NCBI GenBank assembly: GCA_921293015.1
Contig: OV121089.1
Coordinates: forward strand, 39,728,520 to 39,792,519
DNA from: Phorcus lineatus
Taxonomy: Eukaryota; Mollusca; Gastropoda; Trochida; Trochidae
DNA: 64,000 bases
Direction: 5' to 3'
Under the pieces are notes generated by a model that did not search any database, had not been told where the DNA came from, and saw nothing but the letters and a program-made list of their open reading frames with translations. A program made the position numbers and the translations under genes. Below are positions 43,541 to 58,200 of this stretch, in pieces. Numbering within the stretch: position 1 is the stretch's first letter; every line of letters starts with the position of its first letter.

Positions 43541-46519
43541 TGCATGCTCTTTGTCAAATTGTGAAATCTACTGCAACCCAAGATTACCTGAAGTAAGGAT
43601 TGAGTTCTAATAAGTTTTATAGCTCATATATGTACGAATTTTCACCAGAAATTTCACTTCTCTCTCATTAATTCAAAGCTGACATAAAAAAGTCATGCAA
43701 GTCTGTCTATCAGGACAAGTGTAAAAGTGTACTTGTAGGCAAATAAAGATTATAGATTTTACAAGGTCATAAATGTAAAAAACCATCATAAATGTATTTT
43801 ACCCAAAATTGTACCTAAGATTGAAATGAAGCACAGCTTACTCTACTCTTGCAGCTTGATCTAATTTTGCAGTGTCCGCATTTGCGTTTCACATGGTTTA
43901 TCATTTACTGCTGAAGTATTAATAATTTTGTATCAAATTTCACTTCAGTCAATTTCAGCAGAGGGTGTTTAAACACCTTATAACTATCTTCCTCGAAAGG
44001 TTATAAGTAATTGCTGAGAAATACATTATCCCCCAAACAGTGAATAAGTTGTGCATGTTCAAGAAGTCGGGGGTTGTAAATAAGAAAATGCACCTTAAAA
44101 TAAGGTACACTTCACGCTTTCATGCATTTTCTGTTCATGCAGTTTATGTAATAAACATGTTGAATAAATTTCATGCTGTTGAAAACTCTTTCCATGTTGT
44201 TCATTGTCATTTGGTTTTCTTATAAAAACTCAATTTGCAGCTTTCTAAACATTATGCAGATAGCATTTTCACCTCAGTACAATACTAAAACTACTGTCAA
44301 TCCGAATAAGGTACCATAAATAGTCAGGTACATCTTTATGATTTGTTACATAAGATCATATTTAAGTAACTTTGGAAGCACTTTCAAGTGCAATTTTCAG
44401 ATCTCAGAAGTGTATATTTCATTGAAAGTAAAGAATGCTTATCAATATTCAGTTCACCCAGTTGCAAATTGAACAGCATGCAAATTAATAAGATTTGAAA
44501 CTTAACAAAAAGTGATGCAGAAACCGTCTCATGATCAATTTAACAGTTGCTGAGGTTAAAGTTGGCATTCAAGATGGCTATGCTTGATTCATTTTAGCAG
44601 CTTATACACCAGACATGTGACTGGCGTATGTCGGGTCAGTAATAGTCTAAGTTGAATCAAGTATGTCGGCATACGCACAGGAAGCAGTCATCATACTTCA
44701 GTGTACTTTCAAAATATATTCCATGTATATGATATAAATATTTTTCAAACATTTTGAAATATGAATTAAAATGCCATTTTAAAGTTATGCAAAGTATTTA
44801 TTAATCATATATTGCCAAATTAATTATTTTGATTTGCTTAAAAAAATTAATGATAAATATTAAGAATTTGTCGATAAGTCGCAATGAAAATGTTTGCCTG
44901 TCATTTCAAACCAACGCATCCAGCCTGCTCTTGAGGTGTACACCGGTTGTCAATAAAGTGATTCGCAGCTTTCGTCGTTTCCAGGTGCATATGCCAGATG
45001 GTTCGCTGGATTACCAATCAAGCATAGCCAGTGTAACTGTAATGTTCAAAACATACCTCTAGCAATCTGAATGTCACAAAAGCTTTGCAATAGATGTATA
45101 CTTCTATGTACATTTTTGTAAGATTTAATCCTGCTCCATCAGAATATTTGGGTAACAAGCTGATAATGTTCTCATCTTTTATCTCTTAGTGTTATGAACG
45201 AATTGCATTAGCCTACTGGATACAACTACCGTGATTGGGCACAATGGTCTGCGAGTGATTTCTGGTTGTAAATAAGAACAAACAAGCACACCTATGAACC
45301 GACAATTTATTACTTTCAATCACTGAACAATATTCTAGCTTCCAATGCTGCGGTATGGATCATTTGCACTCTTAAACAGGGACTTGTTAGATAGGTAAAG
45401 GTAACACATTGTTAGAATCAACTTGGATTTCAAGCAACAAATATTTCATGTATTAACAAGGCCAACAGATTTTGCCATTTTTGTAAAATATAATTTAGAA
45501 ATGTACAAGGAACAGTCATTAAGGATTTTTCTAATACTTGATCAAGCTCAAGATGATTATTGCCTCTTCATGCTAATGCAGTCCACGCCAACTTCTTAGC
45601 AGAAAGAGAACTTCAGTAATCTTGAGCCATATTTTAATATCACTTTCATTGGAGAAAAGGGCTTTTATTGTACAACAAAGAGTAGACCTGTAACTCACAA
45701 AACCTGAATTATTTTCAACACTTTTGCTACAAAAACAAGCATATTTAACTAGCAAACCTTTACAGATTGCCTCAACAGTTCACCTCACAACATCAAAACT
45801 AAAGTCATCATCAAACAGCGGCGTTGTTTGACCCTCCAGTAGATAACTGTGGATACCTCCAGGTTGGTGTTATCAAAGTCTGAACTGTGATCTATGAAAT
45901 GGTAACACTTAGTTCAATAAACCAAACATTTCTCTGAAATAAGTTTTCTAAAAAATTTTAATTCAGAGTCTGTTCAGGATGAGGGCAAGAATTTTAATTT
46001 CCCATCTCTGATACATCCATGTATAATATACGCTTACAAAATTCACACTTACACATTTATGAATCGACAAATTCAGAAGGTTTATACCTGATCAAATCAT
46101 TGGTTGAAAAACCCTATCAAGATGATGAAGAATTTATGAACATGAAAAAGAAACTAAAATTTCCAAAATTAAGTTTGACATTTTCATAGCTCTCAACTGA
46201 AGGGGAAAGAACACCACAGTTTGATGATGTGAAAGTTATCCCTGACAATTAACAAACCACTCATCAAAGAAAACGCCTGTGAAAGAAATCCAGAAACATC
46301 TGTACATCAACTTTCATACATTTTGCATACAAAATGGTAGAATTATTCTGTTTAGTAAATCTCGTTGAAATGACATCAGGTAGACCAGGTTTCGTACTGA
46401 GATCAGATGCTGCAGTTTCGTGTTTATAAACTTGGATTTGTGAGAGTAAAATGAAGAACAAATGGGGACAGATACAATACAAGGTGCCTCTTGTACAAAA
46501 ACGTGACTTGGTGAGTGTG

Positions 46520-46653
46520 ATCAAGTTGGGGTTTTATGGTTTTCAACAATATTTCAGTTAATAAACAGGTGGCTTTCCTTTGTTAAATCAAGTTGGGGTT
46601 TTATGGTTTTCAACAATATTTCAGTTAATAAACAGGTGGCTTTCCTTTGTTAA
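46520..46653. repeat. Perfect tandem duplication of 67 bp
   Basis: The 67-bp unit beginning ATCAAGTTGGGGTTTTATGG at 46520 is followed at 46587 by a copy in which I find no difference. It lies in the interval between the two genes. Perfect identity means either a very recent duplication or an assembly artefact. Confidence 0.9.
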
Positions 46654-49600
46654 ATTTTACCTAAACACATATTCTGATCTAAAATGGCATTAATATCTAG
46701 TCTTTAGAGATATTAATTTAGCAATAATTTCCTAAAACATGAATAGGAACATTCATTTTATCGAGAAGAGTGGGTCATTAGGAGTTCTGAAAGAACACAC
46801 AAGATGTGTTTTTCCATAGGCATTAACAGTATAATAACACCGACAGAATAATTAATTGACTTTCATCTGTAAAAAATTTGCTTTGTATTTTCAAGAATTG
46901 ACAAGGCTATACAAGACTGATTCATGTAGCGAGATGACATCGACGGAAGACCCGAATATAGATACACGTAGAACATAAATCTATCAATATAACAATTAAA
47001 ATATCTACACATGTTAAAAAGGTTCAAATGATTCTATGAATCACTTATACTTTGTCAAATTTGTCAACTGTTCTCAGTTTCTATTTTCGCCGAGAGCTGA
47101 ACCAAAATAGTTAAACTGGTCCCTTGGCTCGAATAGGCTTTGCAAAATTCTTAGACTGTTCCAAGTTTCTATTTCTGACCAGTGAAAAAACGAACATCAT
47201 TTTTTTTATCAATCAGTTTATATAGACAGGCAATGAAATGTATACTGATATCTATATTCAGGGTCTGGCGCCATAAGAGACCTAACCATGTGCTGCCAGA
47301 CAGAAGGGTGTTTTCACAACCTGAACAGATACATTTAACTTCACAGGGCCAGCACAACCTTCAACAACTAATTGTGGAGTTTATGTGTCACAGTTTTGTC
47401 CTATAAGTATGGGCGCACTTACACAGATTTCCCTTCGACTAAGGTGATCGTAACACAGTGTTATTACCATGGATTAAGGGTACTCCTAATTCTAAGGTCG
47501 CTTTGTGAAATTAGGACCTTATGATTGTAAGAAAGAATCTGATACAAATGCCCTTGCACTGCACAGCTCCCTTAGCCTAAAGGAATGTCTTCTCAGTGGC
47601 ATCTGGTGTTTAATTTTCTATTATCAAAACCTTGCCTTGAAGTTATTACTTAATTTCATACCAATCATGTAAAAATACTTAACACCAAAATGCCACATAA
47701 CTGATTAAAAGAGCTTTTAAAAAATATATAACTAAGGACTATTTTGAAGGGAAGAAGTCACAAAGTAATTGTGGATAATTGAGGGGAAGGGAAATCAGCA
47801 TATAAGGTAATATCATCCACAGAATATAGTGCTGTTTTCAATTAAAAATTGTAATCATGACATTTCCCCCAGTCATGTGTGTTTGAAATTGGCCTCAGTC
47901 ATGAATTTAAACAAAAGTTGCAGATTGGGTTTTAACATAAAAACACACAATCCTGAAAAAAAAGAAATGCACGGTTACTCTCCAAAATTATCCAGTCACT
48001 CAAATGAATAGAAACCCACAATAAAAAAACGCTCATATGACCAATTAAAGTTCCTTCACTGTGTTATTTCACATCACAATATTTCACACTGTTGTAGAAA
48101 GAAGACACAATTGTTGTAACACTGATGGCTGCACACATTAATCAGAAATACTATCGCAACTCGGTAAGTAAAAAAACTGACTCTTTGCAGCCTCATCATG
48201 ACTTTTAAACAAAATTGCAGTAGTATAAGTACACATATTGGTTAAGAAAAGAGTTTTTCATGGTCCCATGGAATTTTACTGGACATCCAAAATATAGCCA
48301 TAAATGTGGAGAATATTTAAAAACAATTATGAACCTATTTTACAAAGCAGTTGCTAATTCTATTGTCTCTTTCTCAAATTTTGACATTTCTTACTTTTCA
48401 GTCAGCAACAATTGTTCCAATGTTTTCTTCCAATCCTAAAAAAGCTTAATTACAATTATTCTGAAACTAAAACACTTAACACTTCATCCCGAAACACACA
48501 AAGTGGATTAACATTAAAATACAGAAATAGATTAATTGAGCAGTTCTTTTGACAAAAATGATGAAAATGCTTCAAAACTGCCTCTGATTAAAATACAATG
48601 ACTATGTATAAGGCAACAATTGCTAATACAGTATATGAAAATACATAAGACATAAATCTGGAAAATAGAAACTCTAGAGTAGGAATTGCTAACAATTGAA
48701 TATAACATATTCATCCACGGATACAAAATGACAGACAAAATGTCCACAACATACCCTCAGTAGAGCAACTGATTTCATGCAAAGAATGAAATATTTAATC
48801 TAAAGAAGACTTTAATCGATTGAATACAAAATCAAAGGAAATCGCTCTTGCTGTGCTCACATATGAAGAAAACTTTCAATATTATAATAGTATCCATACA
48901 AATTTTCACACCTAAAATTCAAAACATCATGGTTAACTAAAAGACCTTTTTCAGAATGATCATTATAAAATAATTCAAAGACCATTTATGAACCTCAGGA
49001 CCAAATGATACGCAATTAACTATATCTAGATGTCAATGGTTTTGAGATAAAACAGTTTAACAAACTTATTTTTGCAAGAAATGCCTGTTAGACCATCACT
49101 ATAGAGAACTAACTTAGAATTTTATATGAAAATATTGATGGAATGAAAACAATCATTGAGCAATTATGAAAGGATATGCAAATTATGATGTCTTATGATC
49201 ATGGCAAACTTAGGTGGAATAGCATTGATGTTGGCACTTTGATTTTGAGTAAGTCTCTAATTCAAATTACAAATGCTAAAATAAAAAGTGTTATTTTTCC
49301 TAATTTCTTGTTCATGTTTTTTGACATATGTTATCTACAATCATACATTTTCATTCATATCTATTTGTAATCATTTAACTCTCGACTCCTATCACCAAAT
49401 ACGCCAAGGTTCACTTTTCTACTATTAACTCTTAACATACTTCAAGCGCATATAAGCGCAAGCGAAATGTTTCTTCTCAAACCCAGTGACGCACTGAGGC
49501 GCGAACACAAGCACGTTTTTACGAAATGCTGTATCCTCAGAAGCACATCTAAGCTACTGTCTACTGGTTATTAAACTATATAATAATTTATATCATTAAG

Positions 49601-49904
49601 TAAAGGTTAATAAATTTATACAATTCAATTGCATTATTGTTTATATTTGAAATAATAAAACAAATATCCTTAACCATAACAATGGACAAGTTAAATAATA
49701 AAAATAAATGACGGCTGAATTTCACTAAGTGTTAGTACAAATACATATTTTCACTAATCACATTCAACTACTAAATGTAAATACAATACATATGTTTGAC
49801 CAGTAAGAATGTAATATCAACCACACACACACAAAGTTGTTGCATGTGTTGACTAGCCCAAAACATGTGTAAAACAAATAAGTACTAGACTTGATTCAAA
49901 GCAC

Positions 49905-50320
49905 CACTAACTTGACTATTATTTTACAAAGAATAAATGCTGGATAACTAAAGCAACATTTAAACCTATTCTAAGATATTTTTCAAATTTCTCCATACAT
50001 TGTCAATATCAATCAATAAACTTGGCTATTATCTTACACAGAATAAATGCTGGATAAATAACTTTAGATAGTAAAATAATAAGTAGTAGGTGAAAATGCC
50101 ATCCCTGGATCAGCAGTGAGTAAAGGGTATTTTGTTGTTATCCATAACAGAACAAAATATACCGGTAAGGTATTTTTGTGTTATGGGTAATGAATAAGAA
50201 AATACCATTTGGTCTCCGTGGTCAAGAAATGCCATTATTACCTTCTGCATTTAAAACTAATCTAAGATGTATTTTCAGACCCCCATTTATTGTCATTTTT
50301 ACTGACTGGATCCAATGTTC
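49905..50320. repeat. Diverged local duplications
   Basis: AACTTGACTATTATTTTACA near 49909 and AACTTGGCTATTATCTTACA near 50019 share the continuation GAATAAATGCTGGATAA. A second block, CATTTAAACCTATTCTAAGA near 49957, recurs as CATTTAAAACTAATCTAAGA near 50250. It is an old, partly tandem duplication of about 110-290 bp spacing. Confidence 0.55.
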
Positions 50321-52030
50321 AATAAAAAATAATTTTTGAGCTAAGTGTTTTCAAATGTCTATTTGATAATTCATCTAATCTTTTTTTTCATTAGTATTTC
50401 CAATGTTTTTTACTTGGATCTTAAACTAAAAATACTTCAAAGTATGTATACATACATACATATTTAAACTCATCTAAAAAAAAATGGAAGCTTATGGATT
50501 CTATAATCCCCTAATCCTGAATCTGACTATCGTGAATAAATGAAATGCAATGGAGAGTTTTAGTATATATTTTTTTTCTTTTCAGAAAGTTTTGTGTTTA
50601 TTTTGCTGAATCTAAAAATAATATGTAACTGCGGTATGACAATGATTTCATATAATACAATAACTCTTACTTCTTTGATGATATAGAAAAACCTAACAAA
50701 AGTAGTTACAGTTCGGCAGAAATGATAAATGTTACCATGACATCAAGGGAAGTAACTCTCGGAAAACCACAAAAGAACAAGGAAACTAACTCACCCTGAC
50801 TTCTTCATCAAAAGGTAAACAAATAACACAACCAAAAAGAAAATGCAAAACATAAGCAAACAAAACAAACAAATGAATAAATTTTAACAAGTACCCATTT
50901 GAAAGACTATTTGTGAAGCAATTTAGCCCAGAATATCTTTGTTGAACACAATTCAACTGGCCGCAAAAATATAACTGTGTTTCTCATTTTCATTTAAATA
51001 AAACCTCAAATAAACTACCTTCACAGTAACATGATCTCTTCTTATGTCAATGTCAAATATCATTTTTGTTTTATGCAAATACCAAAATTTATTTTAAAAT
51101 TTACCCGCATATTTCTTATTAGCATTTAATTTTGGCAGGTCCTTTGTTGCAAAGCTGACATTATTGTCCATATTTTCTGAATTTGAAAAGATTTGATCAG
51201 ACCTTGGTTCTAAATAGAGTGTTACATTGCGCTATGTTTACACTTCTTGTACCTCAATAATGACATGTCCCAAAAGTTTTGGTAATATCCATCAAACACA
51301 AGATGCTATGAACACTCACACAATATCCTTTATAGATGCATGTACCAAAACAGTTTTTTTTAAAGAAAGAATAATTTGACTCTTTAAATTTAACATAAAA
51401 ACATATTTTAAAAAACCTTAATTTTTCCCACAAACATAAAAAGAGAAACCCAAAGTTATAGTTGTTAACCAACTGTTTACACCGCAGAGTGTAAAATTGA
51501 AAAGAACAACATATGATAGCAGAGAAACACAAATGACCTGAATAATAATGGAATATCAGTGGTCGTTGAATATCCGTCATGGTTTAACTACCCTTATGAC
51601 ATACAAACAAATAATAAAGCAGATAACCTGATTATAACAACACCATGCGTAACAACTTAGTTCATCAAATATCACACGCAAAATAAATTGAATATGTTAG
51701 CCATATTACTTGGAAGCCATTATTAAATTGTTTTGCTCAGGATTCTCATAATTCTATCTCAGATGTAGATTTATAAACCTATCCCAGCTATTAGATGGAT
51801 GCAAGCTTGCTAAAATGAATGGCCCATCTGTTTATCTAACTGCTAAGAGATCATAGTAAACCGTTTGCCATCTTTCTATATTAGAAATACACACATATAT
51901 TTTTCAAGTTTTAACATATTTCATTGAACGTCTTTGATCTCAGTTAGATCCAAAAAAATCAAGAAAAGGCAATCTACACAAAATTTTCCATTTTCAAAAT
52001 ATATTCATATTTGAACCATGTTTGAAATGT

Positions 52031-52265
52031 CTATTCAAAATCACATATCTTCACTCGCTTTTTCAAAATATTTCCGTAACTGTCTTCCGCCATCACGGTG
52101 ACAGTGGTTGTTCCTTCGGGAAGATTTTTTACCCTTGACCTCTTCAGTATGAAGTCAGTTGGAGGCTTGTCTTGTAGGAACTCCCAGTGGTGGAACACCA
52201 GACCTCCGGGGTCCGTGCGTAGCTCTACGAGGCGCAGACTGCTCCAAGAGATGATGTGGCACTTG
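52031..52265 (-). CDS. Metallopeptidase last exon and stop
   Basis: After the acceptor CTCTGTCTGCAG, one base completes an Asn codon and 77 codons follow, from KCHIISWSSLRLVELRTDPG to KRVKICDFE, with TAG at 52033-52031. WEFLQDKPP and the alternating hydrophobic TTTVTVMAEDSYGN suggest a beta-sandwich end. The + strand ORF at 52098-52325 is a shadow of this exon. Confidence 0.9.
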
Positions 52266-55200
52266 CTGCAGACAGAGAGGGAATATCAGAAGCTGGGGCA
52301 ATATCAAACAATTACAGACTGGTGATGAGGTTAAAATCTGGTTAAACATGTCATGGGAAACAATAATTACCAAAGATTTAGAAACTATTATTCACTTGCT
52401 GTAGACAGAGAATTTACATTTTGAGGGCAAAATATCTAAATGCTTTGTTGCAGTAGGAATGAAGGTCTGGTTGAATGTTTTTAGGTACGCAAAATAAAAA
52501 AAAACAACCCTTTTTTTCAAATTGTTGCTGTTTGGCATGCAAAGATAATTTAATGTGTAATTATTGTGCACTTGAATGGTGTACACAAAATATGTAACAG
52601 AATTACCCAAGATGAAATGCACAGCACAGTGACAGAATTGAAGCACTAATAAAATGACTTCTAATACACTGCTGTGAAGCTGCTAAGTCACTGATTATGA
52701 AAGTTTTTATAGCTAATATCAATAATAGAACATTTATGATATATACCTGATCATATACCATATCAAGTAACAGAGTTTGATGTACAAGTCTAAAATGATA
52801 TGATCAACATACAAATATCACAGAACTCTCGTACAGAAAGGTAAAACAGAGTTAACAGGGTTTTTTTTATATTCAAAGTACTAGTATTACAGGTCTTTGA
52901 AGGGCATTGAGAGGTGATATACATAAGGAAGAGAAGTTTTTCTAGATAACATTCTCTTTATTGTAAAACTGATGACAACATATGTTTGCTTATTTTTTTT
53001 TACTGAAAATCCTCATTCTCATTTAACATTAATTATTTTCAGAAGTTGATGAAGGAAAACATGTTGTGCGGACAGTAAACTCTTGACTGCAATATATATC
53101 TTACAACATCATATACATCAAGCCAATCCTATGTAAAAGCACTTTACATTGTAAATGTGAATTCTCACTGTTCCTATGTTACACATCACATGCTTGATGT
53201 CATCTACTTAGATAGTGTGTTTCTTGAATGAAATAACTTTTTTATTTCTGTTGAAAATATTACAGACCCCAGCAAATTATGAACCAAGGAGTAATAACCA
53301 TTGCATCTTCCTGATATTAATCTGAGAACACAAGCTTTAATTGCATATTAAAGAGTGGTACCACATTTTTTGGCAAGATATCTTTCTTCACATTTTCTCC
53401 TAAACAGTGGTTCATTTAATATGTATTATTTATCAGAGGTTCAAAACATCTCATAACTCCACCCAATCATCTGTTGTCTGAGAAAATAATCAAAAAGCAA
53501 GCAACATCCACTGGTGGCTATTTTTGTGCGAATGCCTTTTAACCATTTGAGGTAGGGAAATTGATTCACATAGATGAACTAGTCATGGTACCTTAGTTAC
53601 AAAAAATGTCTAGCAATTGGATTTAACTCTCATGAAATAACTTTCTAAAAAATATGTCCTACCATCCCTTTAAGGCTTAATTAACCCAGCTCCTGCTATA
53701 AAATGCTATTGAAGAATTATGTTACTTTGACCTTGTAAGGGATAGAGTTAGCTAAGCCATGGCTCCATCTGTACAGCTGTTCAGTGCTAAGACAGGAAGG
53801 ACTTGAAGTCTGCAGATTCATAGCACCAGATGTCGAGTTCATCCTTTTTATCCTGGACCAAACTCTAGATGTTCTTGATTCATTTCTTTTCAATTCTTTA
53901 CTCATTGAGTTGGCTTTTAGGCTCTTAGAGTATCTCATTAAGTTAAAAGGTTGAATAACTATCTTAACTTTTCATTTGCAAAGAAAACTTTCCAACAAAT
54001 TTGTTACCTCAAGTTTCAGATTTATCTGATGTGACTTTTTTTCAAAATCAATCTTTGAATAGAACACTGCTAATGGCTGAAATATTGCCACAATCTCATA
54101 TGATGTTATATCCATTTTCAATAATGGAGTTATTCTAAAAACGTCTCTAAGAATTATACTAATCAAAAAACAATAGTCTTTTCTTGGATTAACATATCCA
54201 AAATAAATTAAAATATTGAACCAAAAAAAATCAAATAGATTGATAGAAAGAGGAACAAAGTTTTTAATTATATAAATATATTTCTTTAGTGATCCATATA
54301 TTGAACTTAACACAAACAATATAAATAAAACTTACTTGGATAGAACTGGATTTTTTCCAGGATCATCAGTACTTGGATTATTAAACCATCTGAAAGAGAA
54401 ATAAAAATAAGTGCATTACAACACAACATCATCACTTCAACTAAGTGCAATAATGAACCATAATGACATTTCAATTGCTAACTGACTTATATCATAAATG
54501 CAGATAACAAATTCAATATGCGCTCCAATTTTCCTGAATGACTAACGTGACCCCGTATTAGCCTCTTCAGTAGCAATTGATTTGCCAATGATATCATTCC
54601 CGATTGAAGTGGCCTCCTCAAAGGATGCACTCTGAAGCAGGACACGAGATAGACATATGTTATTCTAATTCCGCAGCGGCAAAGTGGCTGGATAGTGCTT
54701 GTGACCCCACCAAATACCACATTTGCACAAACTCAATCTCTCTTGCGTTCTCGGTCGGGCACAAGTGCAGCAATTAGCTGAAATCAATTAATTCAATTTG
54801 GTCTTCTCTGCAGCCTTGAATACCAAAGCTTCCATGACGATCTGATATTAACGAGCAATTGATGATTGTCTATTTGGGAAACTCTGCAAATGACAATAGT
54901 GTTGGATGTAAATGACGCCTATCTTTTCCACTTGTACAATGCTGACAGAGGGCATTGTGGTGTGGTGTGGGCGTTCTGACACTCGTGATTGTGACAGATA
55001 TTATATTCTATATTGTTTTTCATGTGCTTTAAAAGGATAGAATTACAAGGGAAAACACACAACAAGGATTACTGAGAGTCAATATCGATTTTATTGTTAT
55101 TTATTATATTATTAATTTTATGGCTACTCAATTACTTAACACATCATTGCTTTGATGTCATATTGCTGTAAAGTTCTAATGTTCTAACATTATATTTTGG

Positions 55201-58200
55201 TCATATCTACAACCTGAGAGCAATATTCATAAATTTGTGGTACATAATATTATCATGGTTCAAGCTTCTTCAAAGCTTGGATATACCACATATCCTTTAA
55301 TCGGGTTTAACAAAATCAGCAAAACTAGAGAAAATTTCGGATATTTGCAAAACCAAGAAAACATGTTTCCAAATGACAGTTTATACTTAAAAAGAACCTT
55401 GTTCATTTCTACAATGGAAATTTTCCCACATCAAATGAAACAGGTTTTGTGAACAAAATTTCCTTGAATAAGTTAATGTTTTTCATTGAAAAAAGATAAA
55501 TGTCAAATCAAAGAAATTAAAACAAATTACAAAAATTCTAAAAAATCATTCTGAGGAAATGAGATTTAACCAAAAACCAAACAGTGTAACAAATAATTTG
55601 ATAGCTTAAGTTTCCAAAAAAGGCGAAAAAGAGAAATTTAGATATTTTTCCTGAAATAGAAACGACAATGACTCAACAAAGCAAGGAACTCAATCCGCTT
55701 TATGAAAATCATTAAATCTCAAATTATGATATTTTATCAATTTTTGCAAATTTAAATTTCATTCAATACTGACTGTCATTGACTGATGTTCCAAGTTTGG
55801 CTTGCATCAATTTTGGTTATTCATCAACTTGAAACTTGGCATCCAAATCAATTCTTGTTCCAATTTTCCAAATTGTTGATCATAAAAGAGGAGGAAATAT
55901 TGATCTTTATTGCAAGATTTTAATCAACAAGACTTTCATATTGTACAGATTTTGAAACTCTTCTCCAATCAATTTGTCTTGTAATAATTTAAGCTCATGT
56001 ATTTGTCTTTATAAATCCTGTTAAAAAAATCTTCTAATGCAAATGATTTAACCCTTTCATCTCAATGACAATTTCTCCCTAGTACAATTTGGTATCAATT
56101 TATCGAAGCATGTCATGAGTCTGTTCATAGGCTGAATTAATATTGTAGCTTATTTATAGAATAATTTGTGAACTGCTCTAGATCAGCCACTGCATTGCAG
56201 CACTATCCTCAGTGTTTCTGTCTTGGTCTTGTGTTTAGAATCCATGATGAATGTTTGAAATACTTGTTAATAAATTTGAATGTAAATTCTATGATATTGT
56301 TCTTTTTCCTGATTCTCATGGACTGGTCCATTATCAGATATAGCTGAAGGATTAGCCGTGCACTCAACCATAAATGTTGTGGTTTTAAGCTGTCTAAGAT
56401 ATGGCTGTCCAAGTTTTGGGACGTTTCCTGTGTTTATAGCTGAGACTATGGATTTACCCGAATGAGGACATAAACCTTGACAAATTTCTTTATTGTATTA
56501 ATAATCACAGAACAGATCAATTCATTCAAATTTGCTTGAAAAAAAAAAGTTTTTTTCATAAAAAGAACACAGGATCACTAATTTAAATTGAATAAGGGGT
56601 TTAATTTTCAAAAGTAAGAAGTGAGAATATTTTGGTACTTTTTTAGTATGTCATATGTTGACAAATAAGGACTAAAATAGAAACATCACTAATTCTGTCT
56701 AACAAAATGACTATACTGCAAAAAAGTTCTTTCACAAATGATAGCAATTATAGCATTATTCTGGTACTCAAATGTTCCCCTATATACTTACATAGATTAA
56801 CTAATGGCTTGGTCGGGATTTAGTTTCACATACACTCATAGCTTCCGTGTGCCAGGGCCTTAGTGCTTAGATATTACTTACCATTTGTTAATCTCTTCTT
56901 AAGACTATCTTTGAACATATAGGCCCTTATATTTTATCTTTTGTTTTTTATGCTCTTATAATTTATTCATAATATAATCCATAATTCTTTCAATAAGGTA
57001 AAACTTGCCAACATCAATTAGCAAAGTGAGTAATTAGTTCCTACTTTCAGTGACCAGGGAACATCACACTTGATTAGATTTCATGAGATTGAGCAGCTTC
57101 TTTGCGAACAGCTTTGTTAATCTGACAAGTCAAATTCCTCAGCGATCTAGAGCTCGCATTAGAAGAAATTACTTTGTCAATAATTGATAAAACACAATCC
57201 TTCAGAGTAAACTGACCTCTCTATTCACACTCTTCTCTTTGAAGTGATCACTGATGCATGACATGTCATTAGCCAACCAAGCAGGAAATAAATTCAAGAG
57301 GTCGACTATCGGACAAAACATTAGATATTTATGAAAATGTAAAAAATTCACTTAGTCCGCTTATGGCTTGATTAATTGTCCGTGTAATCTGGCTTCTTCT
57401 GCTTCAAACATCCATTCGGCGTTGCAAGTTTTAAAAATCTTATAGGTACTGTCTGACTGAATATTTTAGAGATAAAAAAAACAGATTAATTACTTTTTGC
57501 ATACAATGTAATCAATAGCGTGCAATAATAGTTAAGAATATTTGTAAATTTTTTAATTTCGAATCATGATAACATTTTTTTCGTACAGTATATATGGGTT
57601 GTAGACATAAGTATAGATAATAAGGGATGATTTGAGATTTAACTACATCAAGGTTGGAAGAATATTTTAAGGAAGCATGAAAATTATTGTGGTTCTGCCT
57701 ATGGAGGATGATATTTTTTATTACATTGTAACTGTAAAGTCAACAAGCTCACTGTGCTATACAGCAAACTCCCCTCCCCTAAAACAGAAATAGGAGTCAC
57801 ATATGATGTAAAATTAGAAAGACAGATTTGGAACAAATGTCACCATAATCACAGTCTGATTAAAATGGACCGTGTTCCGAGGAATAAAAGTTTTAAAATA
57901 TTGACTCTACCGCGATTCGAACTCTATCTGTCTAGGTTATCCTCTCCACAACAGTCTGACCGCAGCCTACTGTAGCGCACGTGCTGACACCAGTTTAGCG
58001 CAGACAAAACCTAGTCATTAGCGAAACAATCACATCATCGCGTTTAAAATAAGGATAGCGGCAATCAAGGTTAACTAATGGTAAGTGAGAGTTACTTGCC
58101 CCTAGCTACTGATACCGAATGCTTTTGCCGCACACATTGTGATTAGTTAGCTGAGTTTACACGTAAAAACGTGCGCTACAGTAGGCTGCCTTCAGACCGT

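Larger units (their letters stand above)
40746..52030. other. Gene-free interval between convergent genes
   Basis: No coding region is supported in these 11.3 kb. It must hold any extended 3' UTRs of both genes. For the - strand gene the nearest reverse-oriented AATAAA (TTTATT on +) that I see is at 51088-51093. Repeats inside are listed separately. The scattered ORFs of 60-108 codons have no family resemblance. Confidence 0.6.

Noticed and set aside
54487..54720. 77-codon - strand ORF in a metallopeptidase intron
   Set aside because: Same strand as the gene but the adjoining exons already join in frame without it, and it has no family match.
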